Positions 41,831-50,050 of a DNA stretch of 64,000 nucleotides are shown here, one piece after another; the stretch's first letter is position 1, and every line of letters begins with the position of its first letter. The notes beneath the pieces are model-generated. The model had not been told where the DNA came from and did not search any database. It saw only the letters and a program-made list of their open reading frames with translations. Source of the DNA: Thermomonas paludicola (GTDB lineage Bacteria; Pseudomonadota; Gammaproteobacteria; Xanthomonadales; Xanthomonadaceae); NCBI RefSeq assembly GCF_024498955.1, contig NZ_CP093311.1, positions 682,001-746,000 on the forward strand. Reading direction: 5' to 3'. The position numbers were made by a program, and so were the translations under genes.

Positions 41831-43225
41831 ATGGCGATATCCCGGACCGTCAGCGCGGCCAACCGGTTCGGGCTGGGTGCCCGAGCGGGCGAACTGCAAC
41901 GCATCGGCAACGACCCGCGCGGCTGGTTGCTGGCGCAACTGGGCGTGGCGCAGCCGATCGACGCATTCGCTGGTCTGCCGGATAGCGCCGGCTATCTGGA
42001 TCTGTACGTGCAGGTCCAGAAGCAACGCAAGCAGATGCGCGAGCTCAAGGCGGCGGGCGATCTGGATGCCGCCCGGCGGGTGAGCGGGCGGGACGGGTTG
42101 CGCCGCGCGATGCAGCAGGAACTGCTGCTGCGCCAGGGCGTGGCGGTGGCCAGCGAGCAGGGGTTTCGCGAACGGCTGGTGCGCTTCTGGTCGAACCACT
42201 TCGCGATTTCGGTGGACAAGCATGTCGCCGCGCTGTTCGCCGCACCGATGGAGCGCGAGGCGATCCGTCCGCATGTCGGCGGCCGTTTCGTGGACATGCT
42301 GCTGGCGGTGGAGCGGCATCCCGGCATGTTGCTGTACCTCGACAACGCACAGTCGATTGGCGACGACTCGCGGATGGCGACGCGGCGCGCGGGGGCGCGC
42401 AAGCGCGGCCTCAACGAGAACCTGGCGCGTGAAATCATGGAGCTGCATACGCTGGGCGTGAATGCCGGCTACAGCCAGCAGGACGTGACCGAATTCGCGC
42501 GCGCCATCACCGGCTGGAGCGTGGCGCGCCCGAATGATCGCGGCAGTGGCAGCGGCGCGTTCGTGTTCCGCGCAACCGCGCATGAACCCGGCGCGCGGCG
42601 GGTGTTCGGCAGTACCTATCGGCAGCCTGGCGAAGAACAGGGCGTGGCGATCCTGCATGACCTGGCCCGGCATCCGGCCACTGCCCGCCACGTCTCGATG
42701 AAGCTGGCGCGGCATTTCGTGGCCGATGCGCCGGCGCCGGCGCTGGTCGAGCGCATGGCCCGGGCCTGGCTGGCCAGTGACGGTGACCTGGCCCAGGTGT
42801 GCCGCACGATGGTGGAGGACGATCGGGCGTGGGTGGCCATGGATCGCAAGTTCAAGACACCCGAGGATTTCTGCGTGTCCGCGCTGCGCGCCTGCGGCCT
42901 CGACGGGCAGCGCGAGCTGGCGCTGTCCCTGCGCCTGCAGGGGCAGCTGGGGCAGCCGGTATTCCAGCCGCGCTCGCCGGCGGGGTTTGGCGATGTTGCC
43001 GCAGACTGGGGCGGGCCCGATGCACTGTTCAAGCGCGTGCAGGCCGCGCAAACCCTGGCCGAGCGCCTGCCCACGGGCATCGACCTGACCCCGCAGGTGC
43101 TGGGCGACGCCGTGCTGGGCAGCGCGCTGGATGCGCAAACCGCTACTGCCCTGCGCCGCGCGGAATCGGTACAGCAAGGCGTGGCCCTGCTGCTGGCCAG
43201 CCCCGCCTTCCAGTGGAGGACATGA
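41831..43225 (+). CDS. DUF1800 family protein
   Basis: 464 aa, ATG 41831 with GGAG 8 nt upstream. Matches DUF1800: AANRFGLGARAGELQRIGNDPRGWLLAQL, LVRFWSNHFAISVDK, REAIRPHVGGRFVDMLLAVERHPGMLLYLDNAQSIG, LNENLAREIMELHTLGVNAGYSQQDVTEFARAITGW. No signal peptide was recognised. DUF1800 and DUF1501 genes are very often paired; DUF1501 is secreted, and the pair has been tied in other bacteria to surface or extracellular processes, but no activity is settled. The next gene starts one base after its stop codon. Confidence 0.87.
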   Translation: MAISRTVSAANRFGLGARAGELQRIGNDPRGWLLAQLGVAQPIDAFAGLPDSAGYLDLYVQVQKQRKQMRELKAAGDLDAARRVSGRDGLRRAMQQELLLRQGVAVASEQGFRERLVRFWSNHFAISVDKHVAALFAAPMEREAIRPHVGGRFVDMLLAVERHPGMLLYLDNAQSIGDDSRMATRRAGARKRGLNENLAREIMELHTLGVNAGYSQQDVTEFARAITGWSVARPNDRGSGSGAFVFRATAHEPGARRVFGSTYRQPGEEQGVAILHDLARHPATARHVSMKLARHFVADAPAPALVERMARAWLASDGDLAQVCRTMVEDDRAWVAMDRKFKTPEDFCVSALRACGLDGQRELALSLRLQGQLGQPVFQPRSPAGFGDVAADWGGPDALFKRVQAAQTLAERLPTGIDLTPQVLGDAVLGSALDAQTATALRRAESVQQGVALLLASPAFQWRT

Positions 43226-43226
43226 G

Positions 43227-44381
43227 ATGAAACTCGATCGACGCAGCTTCCTCGGCTTGGGTGCCGGTGCGTTGGCAATGGCGGCAATTCCCAAATTCGC
43301 GCTGGCTGCAAGCTCGGCGTCGGACACGCGCTTTCTGCTGGTGCTGTTGCGCGGCGGGCTGGATGGTCTGCATGCGTTGCAGCCCCTCGGCGACCCGGCC
43401 TTTGCGGCGCTGCGGGGCGAGTTTGCCAGCGCCAGGGGGCAGGCCGCGGCGCTGCGCCTGAACGCCGATTTCGCGCTGCACGGCAGCATGACCTGCAGCG
43501 CCGGACTGTTTGCCAGCGGGCAGTTGTTGCCGGTGGTTGCGGTGGCGCCGCCGTATCGGCATCGCTCGCATTTCGAGGCGCAGGATTGCGTGGAAAATGG
43601 CACCACCGGCACCAGTGGAACGACGGGTTGGCTCAATCGCTGCGTGGCCGCGATTCCGGGCGGCAAGGGCTTGGCGCTGTCGGCGGTGATGCCGCTTGCC
43701 ATGCGCGGCACGGGCGACGTTTCCACGTGGTCGCCGCCGCTGGCCAACGGGGTGGACCCGATCCTGTGGCAACAGCTGCAGTTGCTGTACGCCGCCGATG
43801 CAGCGCTGGCACCGACCTTCGACTCGATCGATGCGGGGATGGAAGGCACGAGCGCAGGCAACGACAAAGGGGACCTGCGTCTGCCGCAGGCAATGGCGGC
43901 AGCGGCAACCTTCATGTCGGCAGCAAACGGCCCGCGCATCGGTTTCGTGGAAGACACCGGCTGGGATACCCACGGTGGCGAACTGGCGGTGCTGGATCGC
44001 AAGCTGGCGGAGCTGGATGCGGGGCTGCAGGCCTTTCACGAGGGGGCGCAGCCGGTGTGGGGCAGAACGGTGGTCGCCATCGTCACCGAATTCGGGCGCA
44101 CCGCGGCGATCAATGGCACCGGCGGCACCGATCACGGGACCGGCGGTGTGGCGTTCCTGGCCGGTGGTGCGGTCAACGGTGGCCGCATCGCCGGCGACTG
44201 GCCCGGGCTTGGCAACGCGCAGCTCAATGAAGGTCGCGACCTCCTCGCCACCACCGACATGCGCGCGCTGTTCAAGGGCGTGCTGCGCGATCACCTTGGC
44301 ATTGCCCGCGACGCGCTGGCACAGCACGTGTTTCCGGAGAGTGCCGCGCTGTCGCCACTGGCCGGGTTGGTGCGTGGATAA
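43227..44381 (+). CDS. DUF1501 family Tat-exported protein
   Basis: 384 aa. The N-terminus has a twin-arginine signal (DRRSFLGLGAGALAMAAIPKFALA), so export in folded form is expected. The body has alkaline-phosphatase-like features of DUF1501/sulfatase-superfamily proteins: LLVLLRGGLDGLHAL (metal-site region in relatives), HRSHFEAQDCVENG, GWDTHGGE and TEFGRTAAINGTGGTDHGTGGVAFLAGGAV. A hydrolase acting in the periplasm or outside is inferred; substrate unknown. Paired with the DUF1800 gene just upstream. Confidence 0.87.
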   Translation: MKLDRRSFLGLGAGALAMAAIPKFALAASSASDTRFLLVLLRGGLDGLHALQPLGDPAFAALRGEFASARGQAAALRLNADFALHGSMTCSAGLFASGQLLPVVAVAPPYRHRSHFEAQDCVENGTTGTSGTTGWLNRCVAAIPGGKGLALSAVMPLAMRGTGDVSTWSPPLANGVDPILWQQLQLLYAADAALAPTFDSIDAGMEGTSAGNDKGDLRLPQAMAAAATFMSAANGPRIGFVEDTGWDTHGGELAVLDRKLAELDAGLQAFHEGAQPVWGRTVVAIVTEFGRTAAINGTGGTDHGTGGVAFLAGGAVNGGRIAGDWPGLGNAQLNEGRDLLATTDMRALFKGVLRDHLGIARDALAQHVFPESAALSPLAGLVRG

Positions 44382-44507
44382 CCGGTATGCAACGGTGCTG
44401 CCGGGCTGGCAGGCGGTTCGGCCGGGATAGCGCGTGGCCGCGCGTGATGCCGGTTCGCGTTATCCTCGCTATCTGGGCGCCTATGCCTGTATTCGGGGAG
44501 ACACGCA

Positions 44508-44918
44508 ATGGATCAAAACGAAGCCAACACCGCGCCGCCGGGCAGCCCCAGCGCCGAGGAAAAGCAGTGGGCCATGTTCGGCCACCTGTCTGCCCTCACC
44601 GGGGTCGTGACCGGCGGGCTGGGCAACTTCCTGGGGCCGCTGATCGTCTGGCAGATGAAGAAAGACACGCTGCCTTTCGCGGCTGATCAGGCCAAGGAAG
44701 CGCTCAATTTCAACATCACCTTGCTCATCGTCGGTGTTGCGTTTGGCGTGATCGGCGCCATCTTCACTGCCATCACCCTTGGGTTCGGGGCAATTCTGGT
44801 GGTGCCTCTGGCGTTGGCGCTGGGCGTTGCTTGGCTGGTTTTCACCATCATGGCGGCAATGAAGGCAAACGATGGCGTGGCCTACCGTTATCCGCTGACG
44901 ATCCGCCTGATCAAGTAA
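44508..44918 (+). CDS. DUF4870 membrane protein, copy 1
   Basis: 136 aa. GGGGAGA lies 7 nt before the ATG. A short soluble N-terminus rich in Gln/Asn/Pro is followed by hydrophobic segments at about 25-48, 70-95 and 96-118. QAKEALNFNITLLIVGVAFGVIGAIFTAITLG is the DUF4870 hallmark (a conserved xEAxNFQ/N motif and helices). Function unknown. A strong terminator (44943-44970) follows, then a second DUF4870 gene. Confidence 0.85.
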   Translation: MDQNEANTAPPGSPSAEEKQWAMFGHLSALTGVVTGGLGNFLGPLIVWQMKKDTLPFAADQAKEALNFNITLLIVGVAFGVIGAIFTAITLGFGAILVVPLALALGVAWLVFTIMAAMKANDGVAYRYPLTIRLIK

Positions 44919-44942
44919 GTCCGGCGGCAGCCAGCGAAACAC

Positions 44943-44970
44943 GACGAGCCCGGGCAACCCCGGGCTCGTC
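44943..44970 (+). terminator. Rho-independent-type terminator after DUF4870 copy 1
   Basis: A perfect 12-bp stem (44943-44954 with 44959-44970, loop CAAC) followed by CGTTT, 24 bases after the stop codon. Confidence 0.75.
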
Positions 44971-45107
44971 CGTTTCCGGCGCAGGATTCGATCCGCGCCA
45001 ACGCCTCTTCGTCGCATGCGGCCCGGTTTCGTCGCCGGTCGTCTTGCAGTGCCGCGCCGCGCTGCCATCCTTGACCCAAGCCGGAATGGGTCCGGCGGGA
45101 GACGACG

Positions 45108-45554
45108 ATGGAAACCGTGCAGGTGCAGACGCTGTCCTCGACCCAGCACGACCGCCTGTGGGCGGCCAGCGCCCACGGCGGCGCCCTGCTGCTGGCCTTC
45201 CTGACCAGCTGGAGCGCCGGCATCGCCGGCATGCTGGCGGCGCTGGTGGTCTACTTCGCCAAGCGGGGCGATTCGGAATTCGCCGCGACGCATGCGCGCG
45301 AAGCGTTCAACTTCAACCTGACGATGTTCCTGCTGGCCTGCGGGCTGGTCATCGTGGGCGGGCTGCTGGTCGGCGCGACCGTGTTGACGCTGGGGCTGGG
45401 TGCCATCGTCACCCTGCCGGCCGGGCTGGTGCTGGTGCTGCTGGCGGGGGCAGTTGCGGTGAGTTGGCTGGTATGCAGCGTCATCGCCACGTTCAAGGCG
45501 CTGAACGGCGAAAGCTACCGCTACCCGTTTTCACTGCGCCTCCTGGTCAAGTAA
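45108..45554 (+). CDS. DUF4870 membrane protein, copy 2
   Basis: 148 aa, ATG 45108 preceded by GGGAGA. Hydrophobic segments at about 22-50, 70-95 and 98-130; HAREAFNFNLTMFLLACGLVIVGG and the closing YRYPFSLRLLVK parallel the first copy (YRYPLTIRLIK). The two are divergent tandem paralogues with separate terminators, so expression may be independent. Function unknown. Confidence 0.85.
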   Translation: METVQVQTLSSTQHDRLWAASAHGGALLLAFLTSWSAGIAGMLAALVVYFAKRGDSEFAATHAREAFNFNLTMFLLACGLVIVGGLLVGATVLTLGLGAIVTLPAGLVLVLLAGAVAVSWLVCSVIATFKALNGESYRYPFSLRLLVK

Positions 45555-45580
45555 TCCCCGGCACGCGGACAGACGCAAAC

Positions 45581-45602
45581 AAGACCGGGGAAACCCGGCC
45601 TT
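45581..45602 (+). terminator. Weak terminator after DUF4870 copy 2
   Basis: AAGA-CCGGG, loop GAAA, CCCGG-CCTT stem-loop (45585-45598 core) 27 bases after the stop, followed by TTCT. Confidence 0.5.
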
Positions 45603-45789
45603 CTGCATGGCGTGCGCGCCTGGAATGGAAGGCGGCGGGTGCTCCGCGCTTGCCCACGAGCGTCTGCGGGGCTGGCGCTCAACTTCGGCGCGCCCTGGCC
45701 GATACCGTGGTGGAGGACGGGTGCCGGCGACGCATGCCTGGCGGCCGTCCGAGGCCCCGGTTTCGTCCAATCATGGAAAAGGGATGCAT

Positions 45790-46977
45790 ATGCATCAGAA
45801 GAAACAATGGATCGCGCTGGCGATCAGCTTGGCGCTGTCACAGGCGGCGTGGGGGCAGGATGGCGGCGAGGATCGCTTCAAGTTGAGCGGCTTCGGCACG
45901 GTTGGCGTTGCCCATTCGAGCGAAGACAAAGCCGATGTGACGCCGGACTTCCAGACCGACCGTGGCGTCGGTGCCACCAGCGCGACGTCCGGCCGGCTGG
46001 ATTCCCGCATCGGCGTCCAGCTCAATGCCAATTTCACCGACAAGTTCAGCGGCGTGCTGCAGGCGGTGAGCGAATATGCCGTCACCAAGTCCTACAGCCC
46101 GACGATCTCGCTGGCGCACGTGAAGTACCGTTTCTCGCCCGCCTTCAGCGCACGTCTCGGCCGTATCACCGCGCCGCTGTACATGCTGTCAGAGTATCAG
46201 CGCGTGGGTTATGCGATGCCTTGGGCGCGCCCGCCGCAGGAGGTCTACAACTACCTGCTGCCAATGGATGGCGTGGAGGGCGTGTACAACATCAACGCCG
46301 GCGACACCGTCATCGGCATCCAGGGCTTCTATGGCCGCATCGATTCCGAGCGGGCCTCGGTGGATGCGATGCGTGGCGTCGCGGTGCAGGTGGACCACGG
46401 TGCGTCGAGTTTCCGGATCAGCCACATCGTGGGGCGCGCGCATTACGTCACCGACAACATCGCCGCGCTGTTCGACACCTATCGCAGCCTGCCGATCCCG
46501 GCGCTGGTGGATGTGGCCACGCGCCTTGATCCACGCACCATGGACGGCAGCTTCAGCGGCGTCGGTTACAGCTACGATCCCGGCAACTGGTTCGTTCGCG
46601 CCGAAGCCATCCAGGCCGACTACAGCCCCTCGATCAGCGGCAAGACCACGTCGGGCTATGCCAGCGCGGGAATGCGCATGGGCAACTTGACCCCGTCGTT
46701 CACCTTCGCGCACGTCGATGTGCGCGGACAGGAAATGCCGGGCGCGCTGGACCCGTTCGGCCTGCTCAACGCTGCGGTGGCGGGCAATAACGCCGACCGC
46801 CACAGCTTCACGGCGGCGCTGCGCTGGGATGTTCACGACAGCATCGCGATCAAGCTGCAAGCCAGCCATGTCAAGAACCATGCCGGCTCGGTCGGCGGCC
46901 TCGACAACCTGCAGCCGGGGTTCGTGCCGGGGCGGGGATACAACCTGCTGTCGGCCTCGGTCGATTTCGTATTCTGA
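45790..46977 (+). CDS. Porin-like outer-membrane beta-barrel protein
   Basis: 395 aa from ATG 45790, with AAAGGG 6 nt upstream; ATG 45784 is also in frame, and the longer open frame to 45607 is non-coding. Signal peptide MHQKKQWIALAISLALSQAAWG. The mature protein alternates as a beta-barrel: FKLSGFGTVGVAHSS, LDSRIGVQLNANFTDKFSGVLQAVSEY, HVKYRFSPAFSARLGRI, and ends YNLLSASVDFVF with the terminal Phe required for outer-membrane insertion. Substrate unknown. It is 9 bases from the next gene, a periplasmic PBP-like protein. Confidence 0.82.
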   Translation: MHQKKQWIALAISLALSQAAWGQDGGEDRFKLSGFGTVGVAHSSEDKADVTPDFQTDRGVGATSATSGRLDSRIGVQLNANFTDKFSGVLQAVSEYAVTKSYSPTISLAHVKYRFSPAFSARLGRITAPLYMLSEYQRVGYAMPWARPPQEVYNYLLPMDGVEGVYNINAGDTVIGIQGFYGRIDSERASVDAMRGVAVQVDHGASSFRISHIVGRAHYVTDNIAALFDTYRSLPIPALVDVATRLDPRTMDGSFSGVGYSYDPGNWFVRAEAIQADYSPSISGKTTSGYASAGMRMGNLTPSFTFAHVDVRGQEMPGALDPFGLLNAAVAGNNADRHSFTAALRWDVHDSIAIKLQASHVKNHAGSVGGLDNLQPGFVPGRGYNLLSASVDFVF

Positions 46978-46986
46978 GGTGAGCCC

Positions 46987-47415
46987 ATGAATATTTCGTT
47001 CAACAAGCGGGCTGCCCTGCTGGCGGCACTGCTCGCTGCCAGCTCGTTTGCGCAGGCGGGTGTGGTGGTGGTGATGTCGTCGAAGAGCGACGTTGATTCA
47101 CTGAGCAAGGTGCAGGTTTCGCAGATATTCCTCGCCAAGACCGACGCGCTCCCCAATGGTCGCGTGGCCAAGCCGATCGACCAGGCCGAGGGTGCGGCCG
47201 TGCGCAACGAGTTCTATGACAAGGTGGCCGACAAGAGTTCGGCGCAGATGAAGGCGTATTGGTCGCAGTTGACGTTCACCGGCAAGGCACAGCCGCCGCG
47301 CAAGGTTGCCAGCGATGCCGCGGTCAAGGCGGCGCTTGCCGAGAACCCGGCGGCGATCAGCTACATCAGCGATGGCGCGGTGGACGGCAGCGTGAAGGTG
47401 GTGTTCCGGCCCTGA
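46987..47415 (+). CDS. Small PstS-like periplasmic protein
   Basis: 142 aa with a signal peptide (NKRAALLAALLAASSFAQA). The mature part VVVVMSSKSDVDSLSKVQVSQIFLAK and AAVKAALAENPAAISYISDGAVDGSVKVVF resembles a truncated PBP-like (PstS-related) domain, here only about 120 residues versus 300 in true PstS. No PstCAB follows. Co-transcribed with the porin; a role as a periplasmic partner is inferred. A hairpin (47430-47459) follows. Confidence 0.78.
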   Translation: MNISFNKRAALLAALLAASSFAQAGVVVVMSSKSDVDSLSKVQVSQIFLAKTDALPNGRVAKPIDQAEGAAVRNEFYDKVADKSSAQMKAYWSQLTFTGKAQPPRKVASDAAVKAALAENPAAISYISDGAVDGSVKVVFRP

Positions 47416-47429
47416 TCGGCAGCGTTGGT

Positions 47430-47459
47430 TCGGCGTCATCGCGACTGCGATGGCGCCGA
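47430..47459. terminator. Hairpin between the PBP-like gene and sufS
   Basis: A 13-bp stem (47430-47442 with 47447-47459, one G-T pair, loop GACT) in the 64-base gap between convergent genes. No T tract. Confidence 0.5.
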
Positions 47460-47479
47460 GCGCATGGCAGGACGGGCTC

Positions 47480-48796
47480 TCAACCCAGCAAGTTGCGGAC
47501 CTTGCGCAGCGCCACCAGGAACGCCTCGATTTCCGCGTGGGTGTTGTAGAACGCCAGCGAGGCACGGCAGGTGGTGCCAACCCCCAGCCACTGCAGCAGC
47601 GGATGCGCGCAGTGCTGGCCGGAGCGCACCGCCACGCCTTCCAGGTCAAGCAGGGTGGCGAGGTCGTGCGAGTGCGTCCCGTCGATCGCGAAACTGATCA
47701 CCGCCGCCTTGTCGCGGGCGGTGCCGTGGATGCGCAGGCCGTCGATCTTGCCAAGTTCCTCGGTGGCGTGCGCCAGCAGTTCGCGCTCGCGTGCGGCGAT
47801 GTTGGGCATGCCCAGCGCGTCCAGATAGTCCACCGCCGCACCCAGCCCGACGAAGCCGGCGATGTTGGGCGTGCCGGCTTCGAATTTGTGCGGGGCATCG
47901 TTGAACACGGTGCCGTCGAAGCGCACTTCCTTGATCATTTCGCCGCCGCCGAGGAACGGCGGCATGGCCTCGAGGTGCGCGCGCCGCGCCCATAGCGCGC
48001 CGGTGCCGGTGGGGCCGACCATCTTGTGGCCGGTGAAGGCGTAGAAATCGCAGCCGATCGCAGCGATGTCCACCGCCATGTGCGGCGCGGCCTGCGAGCC
48101 ATCGACCACGCTCACGATGCCGCGGCGCGCCGCTTCCCGGCAGATCGCCGCCACCGGGTTGATGGTGCCGAGCACATTGCTGACGTGGGTGACCGCCAGC
48201 AGCTTCACCTCGGGCGTCATCGCCGCATGCAGGCCGTCGAGATCAAGGCTGCCATCCGGCAGCAGCTCGGCGACCTTGAGGACGGCGCCGGTGCGCTGGG
48301 CAACCAGCTGCCACGGCACGATGTTGGCGTGATGCTCCATCCGCGTGAGCAGGATCGCGTCGCCCGGCTGCAGGCGCGGCAGCGCCCATGAATACGCCAC
48401 CAGGTTGATGGCGAAGGTGGTGCCGCTGCACAGCACCAGTTCGTCCGGGCGCACGTTGAAGAACCGCGCCAGCTTGCCGCGCGCGCTTTCGTAGGCCTCG
48501 GTGGCCTCGGCACCCAGCGCGTGCACCGCGCGGCTGACGTTGGCGTTGTGCTGGCGATAGAAGTCGTCGGTGGCGGCGATCACCGCCTCGGGCTTCTGCC
48601 CGGTATTGGCAGAGTCGAAATAGACCAGCGGCTTGCCGTGCACCTGCCGCTGCAGCAGCGGGAAGTCGCCGCGCACCGCCGCCCAGTCGATGGGCCTGTC
48701 TCCCTCCCCTGCGTGCAGGGGAGCGTCAGACACAGCCCCCTCCCCTGCATGCAGGGGAGGGTTGGGGAGGGGTTGCGCTTTTCCGTTCACGCTCAC
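47480..48796 (-). CDS. sufS: Cysteine desulfurase SufS
   Basis: PLP enzyme that releases persulfide sulfur for the SUF iron-sulfur assembly. 438 aa from GTG 48796, which overlaps the sufD stop in GTGA; GTG 48733 is an alternative. Features: FDSANTGQKPEAVI, HNANVSRAVHALG, SGTTFAINLVAYS, TRMEHHANIVPWQLVAQR, VDGSQAAPHMAVDIAAIGCDFYAFTGHKMVGPTGTG (PLP Lys) and the catalytic Cys396 in RSGQHCAHPLLQ. The first 35 codons are two copies of a palindromic repeat (PLPNPPLHAGEG and PLHAGEG), unlike normal SufS N-termini. Last gene of the sufR-B-C-D-S operon. Confidence 0.95.
   Translation of the reverse strand: MSVNGKAQPLPNPPLHAGEGAVSDAPLHAGEGDRPIDWAAVRGDFPLLQRQVHGKPLVYFDSANTGQKPEAVIAATDDFYRQHNANVSRAVHALGAEATEAYESARGKLARFFNVRPDELVLCSGTTFAINLVAYSWALPRLQPGDAILLTRMEHHANIVPWQLVAQRTGAVLKVAELLPDGSLDLDGLHAAMTPEVKLLAVTHVSNVLGTINPVAAICREAARRGIVSVVDGSQAAPHMAVDIAAIGCDFYAFTGHKMVGPTGTGALWARRAHLEAMPPFLGGGEMIKEVRFDGTVFNDAPHKFEAGTPNIAGFVGLGAAVDYLDALGMPNIAARERELLAHATEELGKIDGLRIHGTARDKAAVISFAIDGTHSHDLATLLDLEGVAVRSGQHCAHPLLQWLGVGTTCRASLAFYNTHAEIEAFLVALRKVRNLLG
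48704..48723. repeat. Palindromic repeat copy A inside sufS
   Basis: Imperfect 20-base palindrome CTCCCCTGCGTGCAGGGGAG; translated on the minus strand as part of PLHAGEG. Confidence 0.85.
48740..48759. repeat. Palindromic repeat copy B inside sufS
   Basis: Perfect 20-base palindrome CTCCCCTGCATGCAGGGGAG, flanked on the plus strand by GGTTGGGGAGGGG (48761-48773). The minus strand reads as PLPNPPLHAGEG. With copy A it makes a tandem pair 16 bases apart. Confidence 0.88.
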
Positions 48797-50049
48797 GCCC
48801 CCAGCCTTGCCAGGGCGCGATCCAGTGCCGCGTCGCACAGCGCGCGGGTCGCTGCGTCTTCAATGCTGGCCACCACCTCGCGACAGAATGCGCCGGTCAG
48901 CAGCGCGCGCGCCTGCGCTTCCGGAAGCCCGCGCGAACGCAGATAGAACAGCGCGGTCGTGTCGATCTGGCCAACCGTTGCGCCATGTGCGGCCTTCACT
49001 TCGTCGGCGTGGATCACCAGTGTCGGCTGGGTGTCGATTTCGGCGTCGGCCGACAGCAGCAGGTTCTTGTTGGACAACGCGGCCTCGGTACCGTCCGCGC
49101 CTTCGCGGATGACGATGCCGCCGTGGAACACCGCCTTGCCGCGCTGCCCGGCCAGACCGCGCCAGACGAGGTTGCATCGCGTGTCGCGCGCGATGTGGTC
49201 GATGCCCAGGCGGGTGTCCACGTGGCGTCGGCCATCGGCCAGCAGCACGCCATCGGCCCGCAGTGACGCGCGGTCGCCGTCCAGACGGATGTTGAGTTCG
49301 TGGCGGGCCAGCGCGGCGCCCAATTCCAGATCGACGCGTCGGTAGTCGGCATCCTGCGCAAGCACGGCATCGGTGCGCGCAAACAGCGTGGCGCGCGTGG
49401 CGGCGTCCTGCACGCGCACGTGGGTGAGCCGGGCGTGCGGCGCCAGATGGACGTGCAGCAGCAGGTTGCCAAGATGGGCGTGTTCGCCTGCGGCCAGCTC
49501 GTGTTCGGTCAGCTGCAGGGCCGCCCCTTCGCGCAGCTCGATGAAGTGGCGCAGGTGCCACGCGGCATCGGCGGATTGCGGAGCGCCGATGTGCACGATG
49601 TGCAGCGGCGTGGCAGCTTGCGCGCCGGCATCCACGCGGATGGCGGCGCCTTCGCGCGCCAGTGCGGCATTGAGGCGGGCGAAGGGTTCGTCGGTGCGTT
49701 GATAGCGGCGTTCGAGGAAATCCACCGCGCGCGGATCGTCGCCCTGCAGCAGCTGCGAAAGCGGCTGGACATGGACGCCATCCGCCAGTCCGGCCAGGTC
49801 GGTCAGGGCGGTATCAACATGGCCGTTGACGAACACCATGCGCGGCGAGGGGATGGCCGCCAGCAGGCCGGGATCGACGGCGACGGCCTGCGCCGGCAGA
49901 AAGCTGCGGCGTTCCAGTTGCCGCAGCGACGTGTACTTCCAGGCTTCCGCACGCTGCGGAAGACCGTCGCGCAGGACCTCATCGAGCAGCGCGCGACGGC
50001 TGGCATCGCCGTCGAAGCCTGCGGCCAGTGACTCCAGCAATGCATTCAT
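48793..50049 (-). CDS. sufD: Fe-S assembly protein SufD
   Basis: Subunit of the SufBC2D scaffold complex. 418 aa. SufB/SufD core features: AHLGNLLLHVHLAPHARLTHVRVQDAA, DTRLGIDHIARDTRCNLVWRGLAGQRGKAVFHGGIVI, LLLSADAEIDTQPTLVIHADEVKAAHGATVGQIDTTALFYLRSRGL and AFCREVVASIED near the C-terminus. It follows sufC by one base and overlaps sufS by four. Confidence 0.95.
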   Translation of the reverse strand: MNALLESLAAGFDGDASRRALLDEVLRDGLPQRAEAWKYTSLRQLERRSFLPAQAVAVDPGLLAAIPSPRMVFVNGHVDTALTDLAGLADGVHVQPLSQLLQGDDPRAVDFLERRYQRTDEPFARLNAALAREGAAIRVDAGAQAATPLHIVHIGAPQSADAAWHLRHFIELREGAALQLTEHELAAGEHAHLGNLLLHVHLAPHARLTHVRVQDAATRATLFARTDAVLAQDADYRRVDLELGAALARHELNIRLDGDRASLRADGVLLADGRRHVDTRLGIDHIARDTRCNLVWRGLAGQRGKAVFHGGIVIREGADGTEAALSNKNLLLSADAEIDTQPTLVIHADEVKAAHGATVGQIDTTALFYLRSRGLPEAQARALLTGAFCREVVASIEDAATRALCDAALDRALARLGA

Positions 50050-50050
50050 T

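Noticed and set aside
46987..47415. Complete phosphate transport system
   Set aside because: Only a short PBP-like protein is present; no PstC, PstA, PstB or PhoU nearby.
48704..48759. CRISPR array
   Set aside because: Only two palindromic copies 16 bases apart with no spacer pattern; they are translated inside sufS and no cas genes occur.
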